A stretch of 64,000 nt of DNA from Methylophaga sp. UBA3192 (GTDB lineage: Bacteria > Pseudomonadota > Gammaproteobacteria > Nitrosococcales > Methylophagaceae): NCBI GenBank assembly GCA_002363955.1, contig DEXE01000004.1, positions 62,001 through 126,000 on the forward strand, read 5' to 3'. Made by a program: the position numbers and the translations under genes. Numbering within the stretch: position 1 is the stretch's first letter; each line of letters starts with the position of its first letter. The notes below the pieces were generated by a model, which had not been told where the DNA came from, searched no databases, and saw nothing but the letters and a program-made list of their open reading frames with translations. Shown here piece after piece: positions 53,203 to 62,042 of this stretch.

Positions 53203-54032
53203 ACGGCTATCGGCGCTTTGATATGAGCCTGGGCTTCATAACCAACGATTTCAAAATCCTCAAACCGATAATCCAGAATAGAGGCCGGCTTACGATGAAT
53301 TTTCAATTCAGGTAACGGGCCTGGGGTGCGTTGCAATTGCGTTTCAACCTGCTCGAAATGATTGCTGTAGATATGCGCATCACCAATGCTGAGCACAATT
53401 TCACCGACATCCAGATCGCATTGCTGTGCCAGCATATGCGTGAGGAAAGCCAGTGAGGCTGTGTTGTAAGGATTGCCGAGAAACAGATCATTTGAACGAA
53501 TATATAAAGATGCGCTGAGCTTACCGTTGGCCACATAGAACTGATACAGAACATGACAAGGTGGCAGCGCCATTCTGCCCGCCGCTGCATTTTCCCAGGG
53601 CTTTTGTTTTTCATCTGGTAATAAGGCAACATTCCAGCCGTTGATTATATGACGACGACTGTCCGGGTTATTTTTCAGTCCCTCGACTAACGCCAGGATC
53701 TGATCATAGGTTTTACCATCAGCTCCTTGCCAGTTTCGCCATTGTGCGCCATAAACCGGGCCGAGTTCACCGTCCGGTGTCGCCCAGTCATCCCAGATTG
53801 ATACGCCATTTTCTTTCAGATAACGAATATTGGTTTCGCCACTGAGAAACCACAGCAGCTCATGCAGAATACTGCGAATATGCAGTTTTTTGGTGGTCAG
53901 TAAGGGAAAGCCTTCCGCCAAATCATAACGAACCTGCCGTCCAAAAACGGACCGGGCACCGGTACCGGTCCGGTCGCCTTTATCGACGCCATTTTCAATC
54001 ACATCGCGAAGTAAATCGAGATACTGTTTCAT
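53199..54032 (-). CDS. thyA: Thymidylate synthase
   Basis: Converts dUMP to dTMP with methylene-tetrahydrofolate. 277 residues; catalytic C159 in ALPPCHVLYQFYV, RTGTGARSVFG at the phosphate site and LFLGNPYNTASLAFLTHMLAQQCDL. It is 13 residues longer than the E. coli enzyme because of a short insertion (DEKQKPWENAAAG) before the active-site cysteine, a variant known in other bacteria. It precedes the hemerythrin-like gene by overlap. Upstream lies repeat copy B. Confidence 0.97.
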   Translation of the reverse strand: MKQYLDLLRDVIENGVDKGDRTGTGARSVFGRQVRYDLAEGFPLLTTKKLHIRSILHELLWFLSGETNIRYLKENGVSIWDDWATPDGELGPVYGAQWRNWQGADGKTYDQILALVEGLKNNPDSRRHIINGWNVALLPDEKQKPWENAAAGRMALPPCHVLYQFYVANGKLSASLYIRSNDLFLGNPYNTASLAFLTHMLAQQCDLDVGEIVLSIGDAHIYSNHFEQVETQLQRTPGPLPELKIHRKPASILDYRFEDFEIVGYEAQAHIKAPIAV

Positions 54033-54164
54033 GCCTGTTTACTCATTTATTGCCGTGCCGCTACTGTAAACTATCGGCACTTTTTTCGCACGGACTAGGA
54101 CCTGTTGATCAGTCATTGCCACCACTATTGAAAGCTATTTTTTTGTCCATCAAGGCGGAAATGT

Positions 54165-54262
54165 TGCAATGTCGTTGTTCAGCATAAATTTATTCCCAAC
54201 ACAGTTGGTCGGAAAAATGGTCCCAGCCCTACGGGTTGAGGCGGCGATGAAAGATAAACAGA
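54165..54262 (-). repeat. Intergenic repeat copy B
   Basis: On the minus strand it reads GTTTATCTTTCATC, CCGCCTC, AACCC(T)AGGGCTGGGACC and ATTTTT, matching the outer parts of copy A (39680-39880) without the palindromic insert. The flank further downstream on that strand (to about 54081) ends in TCCTAGT, also present after copy A. It occupies most of the 54033-54279 gap between thyA and the AAA+ gene. Confidence 0.65.
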
Positions 54263-54279
54263 CAAGGCCAGGCTGATAA

Positions 54280-55218
54280 TTATCTGGCTTCGTCAGACAG
54301 ACCGTATTTCTGCATGCGATAAAGCAGCGTATCGCGGGTAATGCCTAACAGTCTGGCAGCCTTGGAACGATTTCCGGCAGCCATTTCCAGTGCCTGTTCA
54401 ATCAGGTCCAGCTCCAGCTGCGCCAGATCGATCCCTTCTGGCGGAATATGAAATTGCTGGGTGGCAGATGCAGATTTCTGCTGCATTTCTGCGGGCAGAT
54501 CTGCCAGCTGCACCATGCTGCCGGGCTGCAATAAACTCAGCCGCTGACAGAAATTGGATAGTTCACGGACATTTCCTGGCCAATCATAGCGTTGTAATTG
54601 ATATAGGGTTTCTTTGGCAAAGCGCAGTGGTGCATTGTTGCCGGCAAATTGTTTGGCAAAATACGTTAACAACAGCGGTATATCTTCATTGCGTTGCAGT
54701 AATGGTGGCAACTCCAGAGGTACAACCTGCAGACGGTAATATAAATCTGCCCGGAATCGCCCAGCCTTGACTTCAGCTGGCAAATCCACGCTGGTAGCGG
54801 CCAGAATACGTGCATCAATCACATGTAATTTATGACTGCCTGCTAACTGGCATTCTCCGGCTTCCAGAAATCGCAACACTTTGGCCTGAACGCTTAATGG
54901 CAAGGCATCCACTTCATCCAGAAACACCGAGCTGCCCTGTGCGGCGAGTAATCGTCCCGGCTCAATCACTTCACCAGCAGCATTGGCACGTCCAAACAAA
55001 TCCACTTCAGCCTCCTGCGCCGGCAAAGCGGCACAGTTAATGGTCACCATGGGTTTATCTGAGCGTCGGCTCAACTGATGCAGGCTTTGCGCCACCAACT
55101 CCTTGCCCGTCCCGGTAGCACCCGAAATCAGCACACTGGCATCACTCAGGGCAATCATCGGTAATACCCGCTGAAGATGGGTTATTTGAGGGGAATGGCC
55201 AATCATTTCTATTGTCAT
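54280..55218 (-). CDS. AAA+ enhancer-binding-type regulator lacking the GAFTGA loop
   Basis: 312 residues: an AAA+ domain with Walker A GATGTGKE (33-40), Walker B SSVFLDEVD (96-104) and an arginine-finger region RFRADLYYRL, then a Fis-type HTH (about 275-305, NRSKAARLLGITRDTLLYRMQKYGL). There is no N-terminal receiver or sensor domain. At the position of the sigma-54-contacting GAFTGA the sequence is LFGRANAAGEVIEPGRL (74-90), so loop 1 is altered. It may not activate sigma-54, like TyrR. Directly downstream of the TauE/SafE-like gene (15 bp). Confidence 0.88.
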   Translation of the reverse strand: MTIEMIGHSPQITHLQRVLPMIALSDASVLISGATGTGKELVAQSLHQLSRRSDKPMVTINCAALPAQEAEVDLFGRANAAGEVIEPGRLLAAQGSSVFLDEVDALPLSVQAKVLRFLEAGECQLAGSHKLHVIDARILAATSVDLPAEVKAGRFRADLYYRLQVVPLELPPLLQRNEDIPLLLTYFAKQFAGNNAPLRFAKETLYQLQRYDWPGNVRELSNFCQRLSLLQPGSMVQLADLPAEMQQKSASATQQFHIPPEGIDLAQLELDLIEQALEMAAGNRSKAARLLGITRDTLLYRMQKYGLSDEAR

Positions 55219-55233
55219 TCTGTCATACCCGAC

Positions 55234-55989
55234 TTAGTGTTGGTGTCCGACATGTGAGTCATCATCAGCAGGTTCAGTTACCTGCTGCATCTCTGAGTGA
55301 GCATGATGTTCATGTCCGCCATGCGGCCACAATAAAACCAGCAGAGCCATCATGATAATCATGATGCCAGCGAATTTACGAAACAGTAAATTACGGGCTA
55401 ATGAGGCCAGCAAGCCGGCAAACATCCCGGCGCCCATCACTGCCGGCAAGGTACCCAAACCAAATGCCAGCATCACCGATGCAGCGTATAAAGGATCACC
55501 TGTGGTTGCTGCTACTGCCAGTCCGGCATACACCAGACCACATGGTAGCCAGCCCCAGACTGCACCTAATAAAAAGGCCTGTTTTAAGGTGCGTACCGGG
55601 AGCAGTTTTTGGCCGATGGGCTGTAATTTTCGCCAGATAGGCGCACCGATTTTTTCAGCATGGGCAAACCTGGGGAACCAGCCGGCCAGATATAAGCCCA
55701 TACCGATCATCACCAATACGGAGAGATAGCGTAAAAATGGCAAACCATCTATTTGTGCCAGTGGTGAAGCAACTAATCCGACAAGCCCTCCTGCAATGGC
55801 ATAACTGAGTATGCGGCCAACGTTGTAATTCAATACGAATGGCAACATTTTGCGTGGCTGTTCACGAATGTGTGCCGGCAAGGTCAGTGTTAATGCACCG
55901 ATAACGGAACCACACATGGCAATGCAATGTGCCGAGCTGAACAAACCAAGCAAAAAAGCCGTGATTAACGAAGTCGTAAGTGCATCCAT
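55234..55989 (-). CDS. TauE/SafE-like membrane protein with His-rich tail
   Basis: 251 residues, about six helices, of the COG2836 group often found near cytochrome oxidase and copper genes. The N-terminus carries SAHCIAMCGSV (H21, C22, C26) and helix four GWLPCGLVY, a DsbD/CcdA-like arrangement of paired cysteines. The C-terminal tail is histidine rich (HGGHEHHAHSE, then HVGHQH), suggesting metal binding. A copper or heme-assembly role is inferred. It is upstream of, and cotranscribed with, the AAA+ gene. Confidence 0.82.
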   Translation of the reverse strand: MDALTTSLITAFLLGLFSSAHCIAMCGSVIGALTLTLPAHIREQPRKMLPFVLNYNVGRILSYAIAGGLVGLVASPLAQIDGLPFLRYLSVLVMIGMGLYLAGWFPRFAHAEKIGAPIWRKLQPIGQKLLPVRTLKQAFLLGAVWGWLPCGLVYAGLAVAATTGDPLYAASVMLAFGLGTLPAVMGAGMFAGLLASLARNLLFRKFAGIMIIMMALLVLLWPHGGHEHHAHSEMQQVTEPADDDSHVGHQH

Positions 55990-56164
55990 TTATGTAACCT
56001 GAATTTCAACTAGCGGACAGATTAACACTTTAACCCTGTATTTTTTGTGTGATTTGACATACAAGAGCCGCAAAAAACACATTTTTCATTTATTAGCATT
56101 TACTAAACTATATTTGAAGGTTAAAGAGTATGCTGTTCAAAACAGATTGAATGGTACAGAACCA

Positions 56165-56176
56165 TGTTAATTAACA
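56165..56176. promoter_or_regulatory. TGTTAATTAACA palindrome in the TauE-cytochrome c gap
   Basis: Perfect 12-bp palindrome in the 319-bp divergent interval 55990-56308. Nothing else convincing is seen there: no FNR-type or sigma-54 site, and the short frames present are not credible genes. Confidence 0.3.
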
Positions 56177-56308
56177 CAGCAGTTTCCAAATGACCGGAAG
56201 ATTGAATCAGGGTTTTGACCGTTGTAATCGAACATTGACTATCCGTTGCCCGCATTAAAAGCGGATGACTCTCAATGACCTGATTATTGATATTTATGGG
56301 GGGACAAT

Positions 56309-56713
56309 ATGCAAAAAAATAGTCTAAAACCAAGTAGTTTAGCCATTATCGCAAGTCTGCTGGCTTTCAGCCCTTTCAGTCTTGCCGACGATAAGCCTTA
56401 TACCGTAACCGATGGACAGGCTTTGGATAGTGCAACCTTTAATGGCTATAAACTGTATCGTAACTGGTGTGCCCGCTGTCATGGCACCTATGCACAAGGT
56501 ATGGTGGGGCCCAATCTGGCGGATAGCTTGAATGTCATTTCCAAAGATGAATTTATCGCCTCTGTTACTCACGGCAAGATGGGACAAATCGGCATGATGC
56601 CAGCCTGGGAAAGCAATCCCCAGGTGATGGAAGGCATGGATCAAATTTATGCTTACCTGAAAGCCCGTGCTGATGGCGCAATTGGCGAGGTTAAACCCAG
56701 CAAAGCCAAGTAA
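56309..56713 (+). CDS. c-type cytochrome, alcohol/methanol oxidation related
   Basis: 134-residue periplasmic monoheme cytochrome. Signal peptide (cleavage after SLA, about residue 26), heme site CARCH (54-58) and axial methionine in GMMPAW (M96/M97). The mature start DDKPYTVTDGQALDSATFNGYKLYRNWC and the end MDQIYAYLKARADGAIG closely resemble PedF/cytochrome-c550-type proteins that take electrons from PQQ alcohol dehydrogenases. No dehydrogenase gene is in the window. A GGGGGG ribosome-binding site precedes the ATG. Confidence 0.85.
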   Translation: MQKNSLKPSSLAIIASLLAFSPFSLADDKPYTVTDGQALDSATFNGYKLYRNWCARCHGTYAQGMVGPNLADSLNVISKDEFIASVTHGKMGQIGMMPAWESNPQVMEGMDQIYAYLKARADGAIGEVKPSKAK

Positions 56714-56723
56714 TCTGTCATGG

Positions 56724-56758
56724 TTGGCTCTGACGTTATGTCAGGGCCAACGGTCTTA
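56724..56758 (+). terminator. Probable terminator after the cytochrome c gene
   Basis: TTGGCTCTGAC (56724-56734) pairs with GTCAGGGCCAA (56740-56750), with one G-U, around a 5-nt loop. A moderately T-rich tract follows. It separates the cytochrome gene from the converging hypothetical gene. Confidence 0.55.
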
Positions 56759-57292
56759 TTATTGTTGTATATGAAAAAGTGCCTGACGACGTTTTCCATC
56801 ATCGGTGACAAAACGAAACTTGAGTGTGTTGGCAGATTGCAGCTGCTGCAGATTGACCGTTTCATCGTTCAAGACAAAATCAACAGTTTCAGCACGTCGA
56901 TCGGCGGTAATTGTAGTAAATACATCGCGCTGTCTGACTTGCTGGAAACCTTTAGGTAAGGGCTGCGCCTCTCCTTTGATGAATAATTCATTAGCTGAAG
57001 GGGAAACGTCATAAAACACTGTCTGCCGGGCTTTAGCGGGTGAACCGCAACTCAAATTGCCATGTTCAAGAGAAACAGGTGTTTGCTCATCAAGTTGTAG
57101 CAGAATGAGTTCATTATGAGCAAAGCTGGCAGTATGTTTATCACTGATAATCAGCGACCCCCAATATTGACCATCTTTGGTTTGACTGATGGTAAAGCGA
57201 TCGCCGGTTTCGCTCAGGTATAGCTGCTCTTCTGCCCAAAGCGGCAGGGATAACATCAAGCCTGAAACAAATACACAAACTGATCGCCACAT
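56759..57292 (-). CDS. Hypothetical periplasmic protein
   Basis: 177 residues. Signal peptide MWRSVCVFVSGLMLSLPLWA, with the mature protein beginning EEQLYLSE. The mature part is beta-strand rich, with one cysteine (LSCGSP) and no recognised domain. It lies 54 bp downstream of ppx on the same strand's 5' side and converges with the cytochrome gene. Function unknown. Confidence 0.6.
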   Translation of the reverse strand: MWRSVCVFVSGLMLSLPLWAEEQLYLSETGDRFTISQTKDGQYWGSLIISDKHTASFAHNELILLQLDEQTPVSLEHGNLSCGSPAKARQTVFYDVSPSANELFIKGEAQPLPKGFQQVRQRDVFTTITADRRAETVDFVLNDETVNLQQLQSANTLKFRFVTDDGKRRQALFHIQQ

Positions 57293-57346
57293 AAAACCAC
57301 CCTTATCTATAAGAGATTGACTGTTGCAGTGGAGTGAAATTCCAGA

Positions 57347-58852
57347 TTAATCACGAATTTTCAGGCGAATATCAATTTCTTTTAGCTCCTGTCTTTCCTG
57401 CATCAAGTCCGCTTCAGTCAATGGATGTTCTTCCAGCCAGCCGGATGGCAGTGTCAATATCAGAGAATTACGATGCAAACTAAGGCCAACATGCGTATCG
57501 GTCTTTTCACTTCGACCTCGATTAAACACCAGTGACAAACGCAGCAAAATCGTCAATCGCATTGTGGCCTGCTGCATCTCATCGGACAGTTGTTTGATAT
57601 GTTTACGTGGAAAACTCCGGCGCTGACCTCTCACCATCGCGGCAAGGGCTTGCTGCTCTTCTCTGGAAAACCCCGGCAGATCGGAGTTGGCAACTAAATA
57701 AGAAGAGTGTTTGTGATATTGATAGTGCGAAATCTCCAGCCCCACCTCATGGAGCTTGGCTGCCCATTGCAAGCGCTGCAATTGTTCTTCGGTATTGATT
57801 TCCCATTCGGCGGCAACCTGTTCATACAACTCGGTGGCCATTTTGCTGACCCGTTCGGCATGAGACTCATCCACATGATAACGACGAGCCAAAGCATTCA
57901 CTGTGCGATCGCGTTCATCATCATGCTGAATACGACCTTGCAGATCGTAGAGCAATCCTTCACGTAATGCACCATCCGACACAATCATGCGTTCAATTTT
58001 CAATCGATCGAATGACGCTTTTAATACCGCAACCCCACCAGCCAGAACATTGGCTCGTTCGGGACCTAAACCTTCCAGTTGAAACTTGTCGTGATGACCG
58101 GCTTCCACCATATGGGCAATTATTTTATCCAGCGCTTCGGCGGTGATCACACCGTTTTCACTCCAGCTCTGGGCTGTCGCGATACTGGCCACTGTGCGAA
58201 TAGTTCCGGAAGCACCGACTGCTTCGACCCAGCCCAGATTCTGGTATGGGCGCTGAATAGAGCGCAGCTTGATAGCAGCGGTTAATAAAGCAGCCTGCAT
58301 GCGTAATTGACTGACCGTGCCATCTGTAAAAAACCGTTGAGTGAAACTGACACAGCCCATTTCCAGGCTTTCACGGCGCAATCCATCTAATCCTTCGCCG
58401 ATAATATATTCGGTACTGCCGCCACCAATATCCATCACCAATCTACGACTATTATCAAACGCCAGTGATCGCGACACGCCCAGATAGATCAGTCGGGCCT
58501 CTTCCTCGCCGGTGACGATTTCAATAGGATGCCCCAGCGCCTGACGCGCCTTACGTAGAAATTCACGACTGTTTTCAGCTACCCTGAGGGTATTAGTTCC
58601 TACCACCCGAACTTTACCAGCAGGTAAATGACGAACACGCTCACCAAAACGCTCCAGACAAGCAATGGCACGGTCCTGGGCTTCATCAGACAGCTTATTT
58701 TGCTTATCCAGCCCGGCCCGCAACTGCACCATCTCCCGCAGCCGATCCATTATCTGGAAGTGGTCATCACGCAGGCGGGCAATAATCATATGAAAGCTGT
58801 TGGAGCCCAGATCCACAGCGGCAAGTACATCAAAATCTTCAGGTGTTTCCAT
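57347..58852 (-). CDS. ppx: Exopolyphosphatase (Ppx/GppA family)
   Basis: Hydrolyses inorganic polyphosphate, or the related guanosine pentaphosphate. 501 residues with the ASKHA fold: VDLGSNSFHMIIAR (14-27), VMDIGGGSTEYIIG (about 139-152) and catalytic glutamates in the first domain, plus a C-terminal HD-like helical domain (about 320-500). Ppx rather than GppA is suggested by length and by its place next to phoU-phoR-phoB, but sequence alone does not settle it. Confidence 0.93.
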   Translation of the reverse strand: METPEDFDVLAAVDLGSNSFHMIIARLRDDHFQIMDRLREMVQLRAGLDKQNKLSDEAQDRAIACLERFGERVRHLPAGKVRVVGTNTLRVAENSREFLRKARQALGHPIEIVTGEEEARLIYLGVSRSLAFDNSRRLVMDIGGGSTEYIIGEGLDGLRRESLEMGCVSFTQRFFTDGTVSQLRMQAALLTAAIKLRSIQRPYQNLGWVEAVGASGTIRTVASIATAQSWSENGVITAEALDKIIAHMVEAGHHDKFQLEGLGPERANVLAGGVAVLKASFDRLKIERMIVSDGALREGLLYDLQGRIQHDDERDRTVNALARRYHVDESHAERVSKMATELYEQVAAEWEINTEEQLQRLQWAAKLHEVGLEISHYQYHKHSSYLVANSDLPGFSREEQQALAAMVRGQRRSFPRKHIKQLSDEMQQATMRLTILLRLSLVFNRGRSEKTDTHVGLSLHRNSLILTLPSGWLEEHPLTEADLMQERQELKEIDIRLKIRD

Positions 58853-59052
58853 AATCTCAGCTTTGTTCTAGTTGCAAGCATTCTGCCTGACTCTTTTCTG
58901 TCATACCATTATTGATATTCAGGATGGTGCAGGAGAAGTATGGTTAATACCGTTGATATCATTCAAAGTCTAATCAAATGATGATTTAGGATCTGTTGTA
59001 TACCAGGATAGGACTTGGGATATAAGTAGGCTAGCCGAGAAACCACTTAATT

Positions 59053-59760
59053 TTATTTTTGTTTTATGACCTGTTCCATTTTATCAATACTCAAATGACG
59101 CACATCTTTGCCTTTGACAAGATATATGGTGTGTTCAGCAATATTGCGTGAATGATCGCCGATACGCTCCAAAGCCCGTGCTGACCACATCATATCGATA
59201 GCACGACTGATTTTTCGAGGATCTTCCATCATGTAAGTCATAAGCTGTCTTAACAGGCTTTCATACTCCTCATCAACACTGTTATCTTCACGGGCCACTT
59301 TCAACGCCAGGTCAGCATCCTGTCTGGCAAAAGCATCCAGCGAATCACGCAACATGGTTTCTACATGCATACCCAGCCTTCTTAACTCACGGTAATTTTT
59401 ATTTGGGCGATCCTTTTCCGATAAATTAAGTGCCATTTTGGCTATCCGCACGGATTCATCACCCACACGCTCTAAATCGGTAATGATTTTTGAAATAACC
59501 GTCACCAGTCTCAGATCTCCGGCACTGGGTTGACGTAATGCAATGATACTGATGCAGCTTTCATCTGCAGCAAGATCGCATTTGTTGACCTCATCATCAC
59601 CACTTATGACATCACGCGCTAAATCGGTGTCACCCGTCAATAATGCCTGCATCGCGTTGCTTACTTGTCTTTCAACCAGGCCTCCCATCGCTAATAATTG
59701 ACTACGAATATCTTGTAATTGCTTTTCAAACTGCTGGGAAATGTGCTGATTGGTCAACAT
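59053..59760 (-). CDS. phoU: Second PhoU-like phosphate regulator
   Basis: 235 residues, same double three-helix bundle as the pst-linked PhoU, with DLERVGDESVRIA and ARALERIGDHSRNIAEH metal motifs. AGGA precedes the ATG. It lies 200 bp after phoR and 200 bp before ppx on the same strand, so it probably acts with PhoR or with Pit. A CTGTCAT half-site (59949-59955) lies upstream but lacks a good second repeat. Confidence 0.92.
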   Translation of the reverse strand: MLTNQHISQQFEKQLQDIRSQLLAMGGLVERQVSNAMQALLTGDTDLARDVISGDDEVNKCDLAADESCISIIALRQPSAGDLRLVTVISKIITDLERVGDESVRIAKMALNLSEKDRPNKNYRELRRLGMHVETMLRDSLDAFARQDADLALKVAREDNSVDEEYESLLRQLMTYMMEDPRKISRAIDMMWSARALERIGDHSRNIAEHTIYLVKGKDVRHLSIDKMEQVIKQK

Positions 59761-59962
59761 TAAAGATATCCTTGTAAGATCAATTTTTATGGATTGCAGA
59801 ATCGTTAATTTGTATTCGAGTTAAATTTTACAAATGATGATTATGAGTCATTAAGTTTGTGGACACTTAATATGAACAATTTGTTTTCAAACTGGGGCTA
59901 TTTTATAGCAAAGGCGTTTCATTAATATCATTGTAAAACGTAATATTAATGACAGAAAATCA

Positions 59963-61252
59963 TTAAATATCTGGGGCAGAAATTGCTTTTTCTGTTGGAA
60001 AAATACAGCGAAAAGCGGCGCCTTCCCCTAACTCACTTTGTATCTCCAGCCGACCTTTATGCCGACTGACAATATGTTTTACGATAGCCAGACCCAACCC
60101 CGTACCACCGCTTTCGCGATCCCGACCGTTATCCACACGATAAAAACGCTCAGTCAGCCGCTCCAGATGATGGCTCGCAATCCCGTCACCATCATCAATC
60201 ACCTCAATGACACTTCCCTGCCCATCAACCGTCCAGTTAATCGTGATTTTGGTACCGGCGGGTGTGTATTTCACGGCATTAAAAACCAGATTTGAAATTG
60301 CGCTGCGTAATTCATCTACATCAGCCAATAACCATTTATCCGTCCGGCAATTTAATGTGATTTGATGATCCTGAAAACTATCAAGACGTTTCACATCATC
60401 AACAATACTTTGCAGTAATCTACTCACATCTGTCGGCACATGATGTAGAGGCTTGTCGCCCGTTTCAAGCTGAGATAAAGCTAACAAATCTTTGATCATC
60501 AGATGCATTCGCAGGGTTTGCTGTTGCATGACGGGCAAAGCTTGACGCCACATGGCTGGATCACTATCAACATCAAAACTCTCAAGATAGCCACGTAAAA
60601 CAGTTAAGGGGGTGCGTAACTCATGAGAAACATTGGCGACAAAATCCCGCCGCATTCGTTGTAACTTAATGGTCTGAGTGACGTCCCGGGCGATAAGAAG
60701 GCGATCATTATCAGCATACTCAACCAGTTTCAATTCCAGTTGGGTAGCCTGATTTTTAGGAGAGGTGATCTGCGTTGTTATATTTTTATCAATCGGCATA
60801 TCCAATAGTTTATGAAACGCCGGATCACGCAACAGATTATTGACACGCAAATTTGCGTCACGAGGCCAATGAATACCCAACAGTGCTTTGGCAGATTGGT
60901 TCGCCCATTCAACCTGACCAAATTCACCGATAACAACAATACCATCAGGGATGGCTGCTGTCGCCGTTTTGAATCGTTTCAAATACCCGGTGAGTTTCTT
61001 TTTACGATTACTGTTCTGCAAGCGCATGCGCTCAATTTGGCGCCGAACATCATCAATCACACCATCTGCCGAAGGCGGGCGGTTTTTATTGGTTTTCAAT
61101 AACCAGTTTTGTAAAAGTGTCCACTGCCATTGAAGCCATAATGCATAGATCAGTGCCGCCACAAACAAAAAGGGCATCATATGGCCCAGCACCAATCCCA
61201 GAAACCCGGCTAAGCTCAGCAGGGTAATTAAACGCCAATAATCCCATTGCAT
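59963..61252 (-). CDS. phoR: Phosphate regulon sensor kinase PhoR
   Basis: 429-residue sensor histidine kinase. Two N-terminal membrane helices (about 10-45, no large periplasmic domain, as usual for PhoR), a PAS domain (about 95-195), HisKA with H210 in NVSHELRTPL and a HATPase domain with N-, G1- and G2-boxes (ISNLVFNAVKYT, DDGDGI, GGTGLGLAIV). It phosphorylates PhoB under phosphate starvation. 12 bp after phoB. Confidence 0.95.
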   Translation of the reverse strand: MQWDYWRLITLLSLAGFLGLVLGHMMPFLFVAALIYALWLQWQWTLLQNWLLKTNKNRPPSADGVIDDVRRQIERMRLQNSNRKKKLTGYLKRFKTATAAIPDGIVVIGEFGQVEWANQSAKALLGIHWPRDANLRVNNLLRDPAFHKLLDMPIDKNITTQITSPKNQATQLELKLVEYADNDRLLIARDVTQTIKLQRMRRDFVANVSHELRTPLTVLRGYLESFDVDSDPAMWRQALPVMQQQTLRMHLMIKDLLALSQLETGDKPLHHVPTDVSRLLQSIVDDVKRLDSFQDHQITLNCRTDKWLLADVDELRSAISNLVFNAVKYTPAGTKITINWTVDGQGSVIEVIDDGDGIASHHLERLTERFYRVDNGRDRESGGTGLGLAIVKHIVSRHKGRLEIQSELGEGAAFRCIFPTEKAISAPDI

Positions 61253-61264
61253 TCGACAATCCTG

Positions 61265-61957
61265 CTATTCAGCAGAAAAACGGTAGCCAACACCGCGGAC
61301 AGTTTGTACGAGGTTGTCATGACCGCTGGGTTCCAGCGCCTTACGTAGCCGCCGAATATGCACATCCACCGTGCGCTCTTCAATATATACGGTATCCCCC
61401 CAGACGAAATCCAACAGCTGGGAACGATTGTAGGCTCGTTCGGGATTTTTCATAAAAAAGTGTAGTAAACGGAATTCGGTCGGCCCCAGTTCTATGCGTT
61501 CACCATTGACCGACACCCGATGGCTCTTGGTATCCATGACCAGTTCACCCATCTGCAGTTTCTGCGCGTCGTCATCTTCCATCGGACGGCAACGCCGTAA
61601 AACCGCTTTAATGCGGGCTATCAGTTCGGGAGGCGAAAAAGGTTTGTTGATGTAATCATCGGCGCCAACGCTCAGACCTTTGACCATATCTTCACTTTCA
61701 CCTTTAGCGGTGAGCATGATGACCGGAATTGAAGCTAAAAACTCATTGGCACGCAGACGGCGAATAAATTCAATACCATCAATTCCCGGTAACATCCAGT
61801 CCAGTAAAATCATGTCAGGCTGCTGATTTTTCAGCCATTCCAGTCCGGACTCAGCATCTTTCGATGCTTCACAGGTAAAACCAACCTGACGCAGGCTGAA
61901 GGTAATCATGTCACGAATGGCAGCATCATCTTCCACCAACAAAACCGATATGCTCAT
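61265..61957 (-). CDS. phoB: Phosphate regulon response regulator PhoB
   Basis: 230 residues from ATG 61957 (MSISVLLVEDD). Receiver domain with acidic residues 9-11, phospho-acceptor D53, T83 and K105; OmpR-type winged helix at the C-terminus (ERAYNRSQLLDFVWGDTVYIEERTVDVHIRRLRKAL). It binds Pho boxes such as that at 47719-47736. A candidate Pho box before its own gene suggests autoregulation. A TTG at 61966 is a less likely start. Confidence 0.96.
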   Translation of the reverse strand: MSISVLLVEDDAAIRDMITFSLRQVGFTCEASKDAESGLEWLKNQQPDMILLDWMLPGIDGIEFIRRLRANEFLASIPVIMLTAKGESEDMVKGLSVGADDYINKPFSPPELIARIKAVLRRCRPMEDDDAQKLQMGELVMDTKSHRVSVNGERIELGPTEFRLLHFFMKNPERAYNRSQLLDFVWGDTVYIEERTVDVHIRRLRKALEPSGHDNLVQTVRGVGYRFSAE

Positions 61958-62010
61958 ATCTTGCAAATTCCTAATCCATTTTTAATTAGAATAAAGCTTA
62001 ATGGGAAATT

Positions 62011-62028
62011 ATTACAATCTGATAACAG
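62011..62028 (-). promoter_or_regulatory. Candidate Pho box upstream of phoB
   Basis: On the minus strand CTGTTAT-CAGA-TTGTAAT is a degenerate 7-4-7 repeat, 54-71 bp before the phoB start. It matches about 11 of 14 consensus repeat positions. Autoregulation of phoBR is usual, so the position is sensible. Confidence 0.45.
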
Positions 62029-62042
62029 CGCTGAAAGCTTTA

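Noticed and set aside
54390..54770. 126-residue plus-strand frame
   Set aside because: Antisense to the AAA+ regulator, which has intact Walker and HTH motifs.
56121..56333. 70-residue minus-strand frame before the cytochrome gene
   Set aside because: No ribosome-binding site and no family resemblance, and it overlaps the start of the well-supported cytochrome gene.
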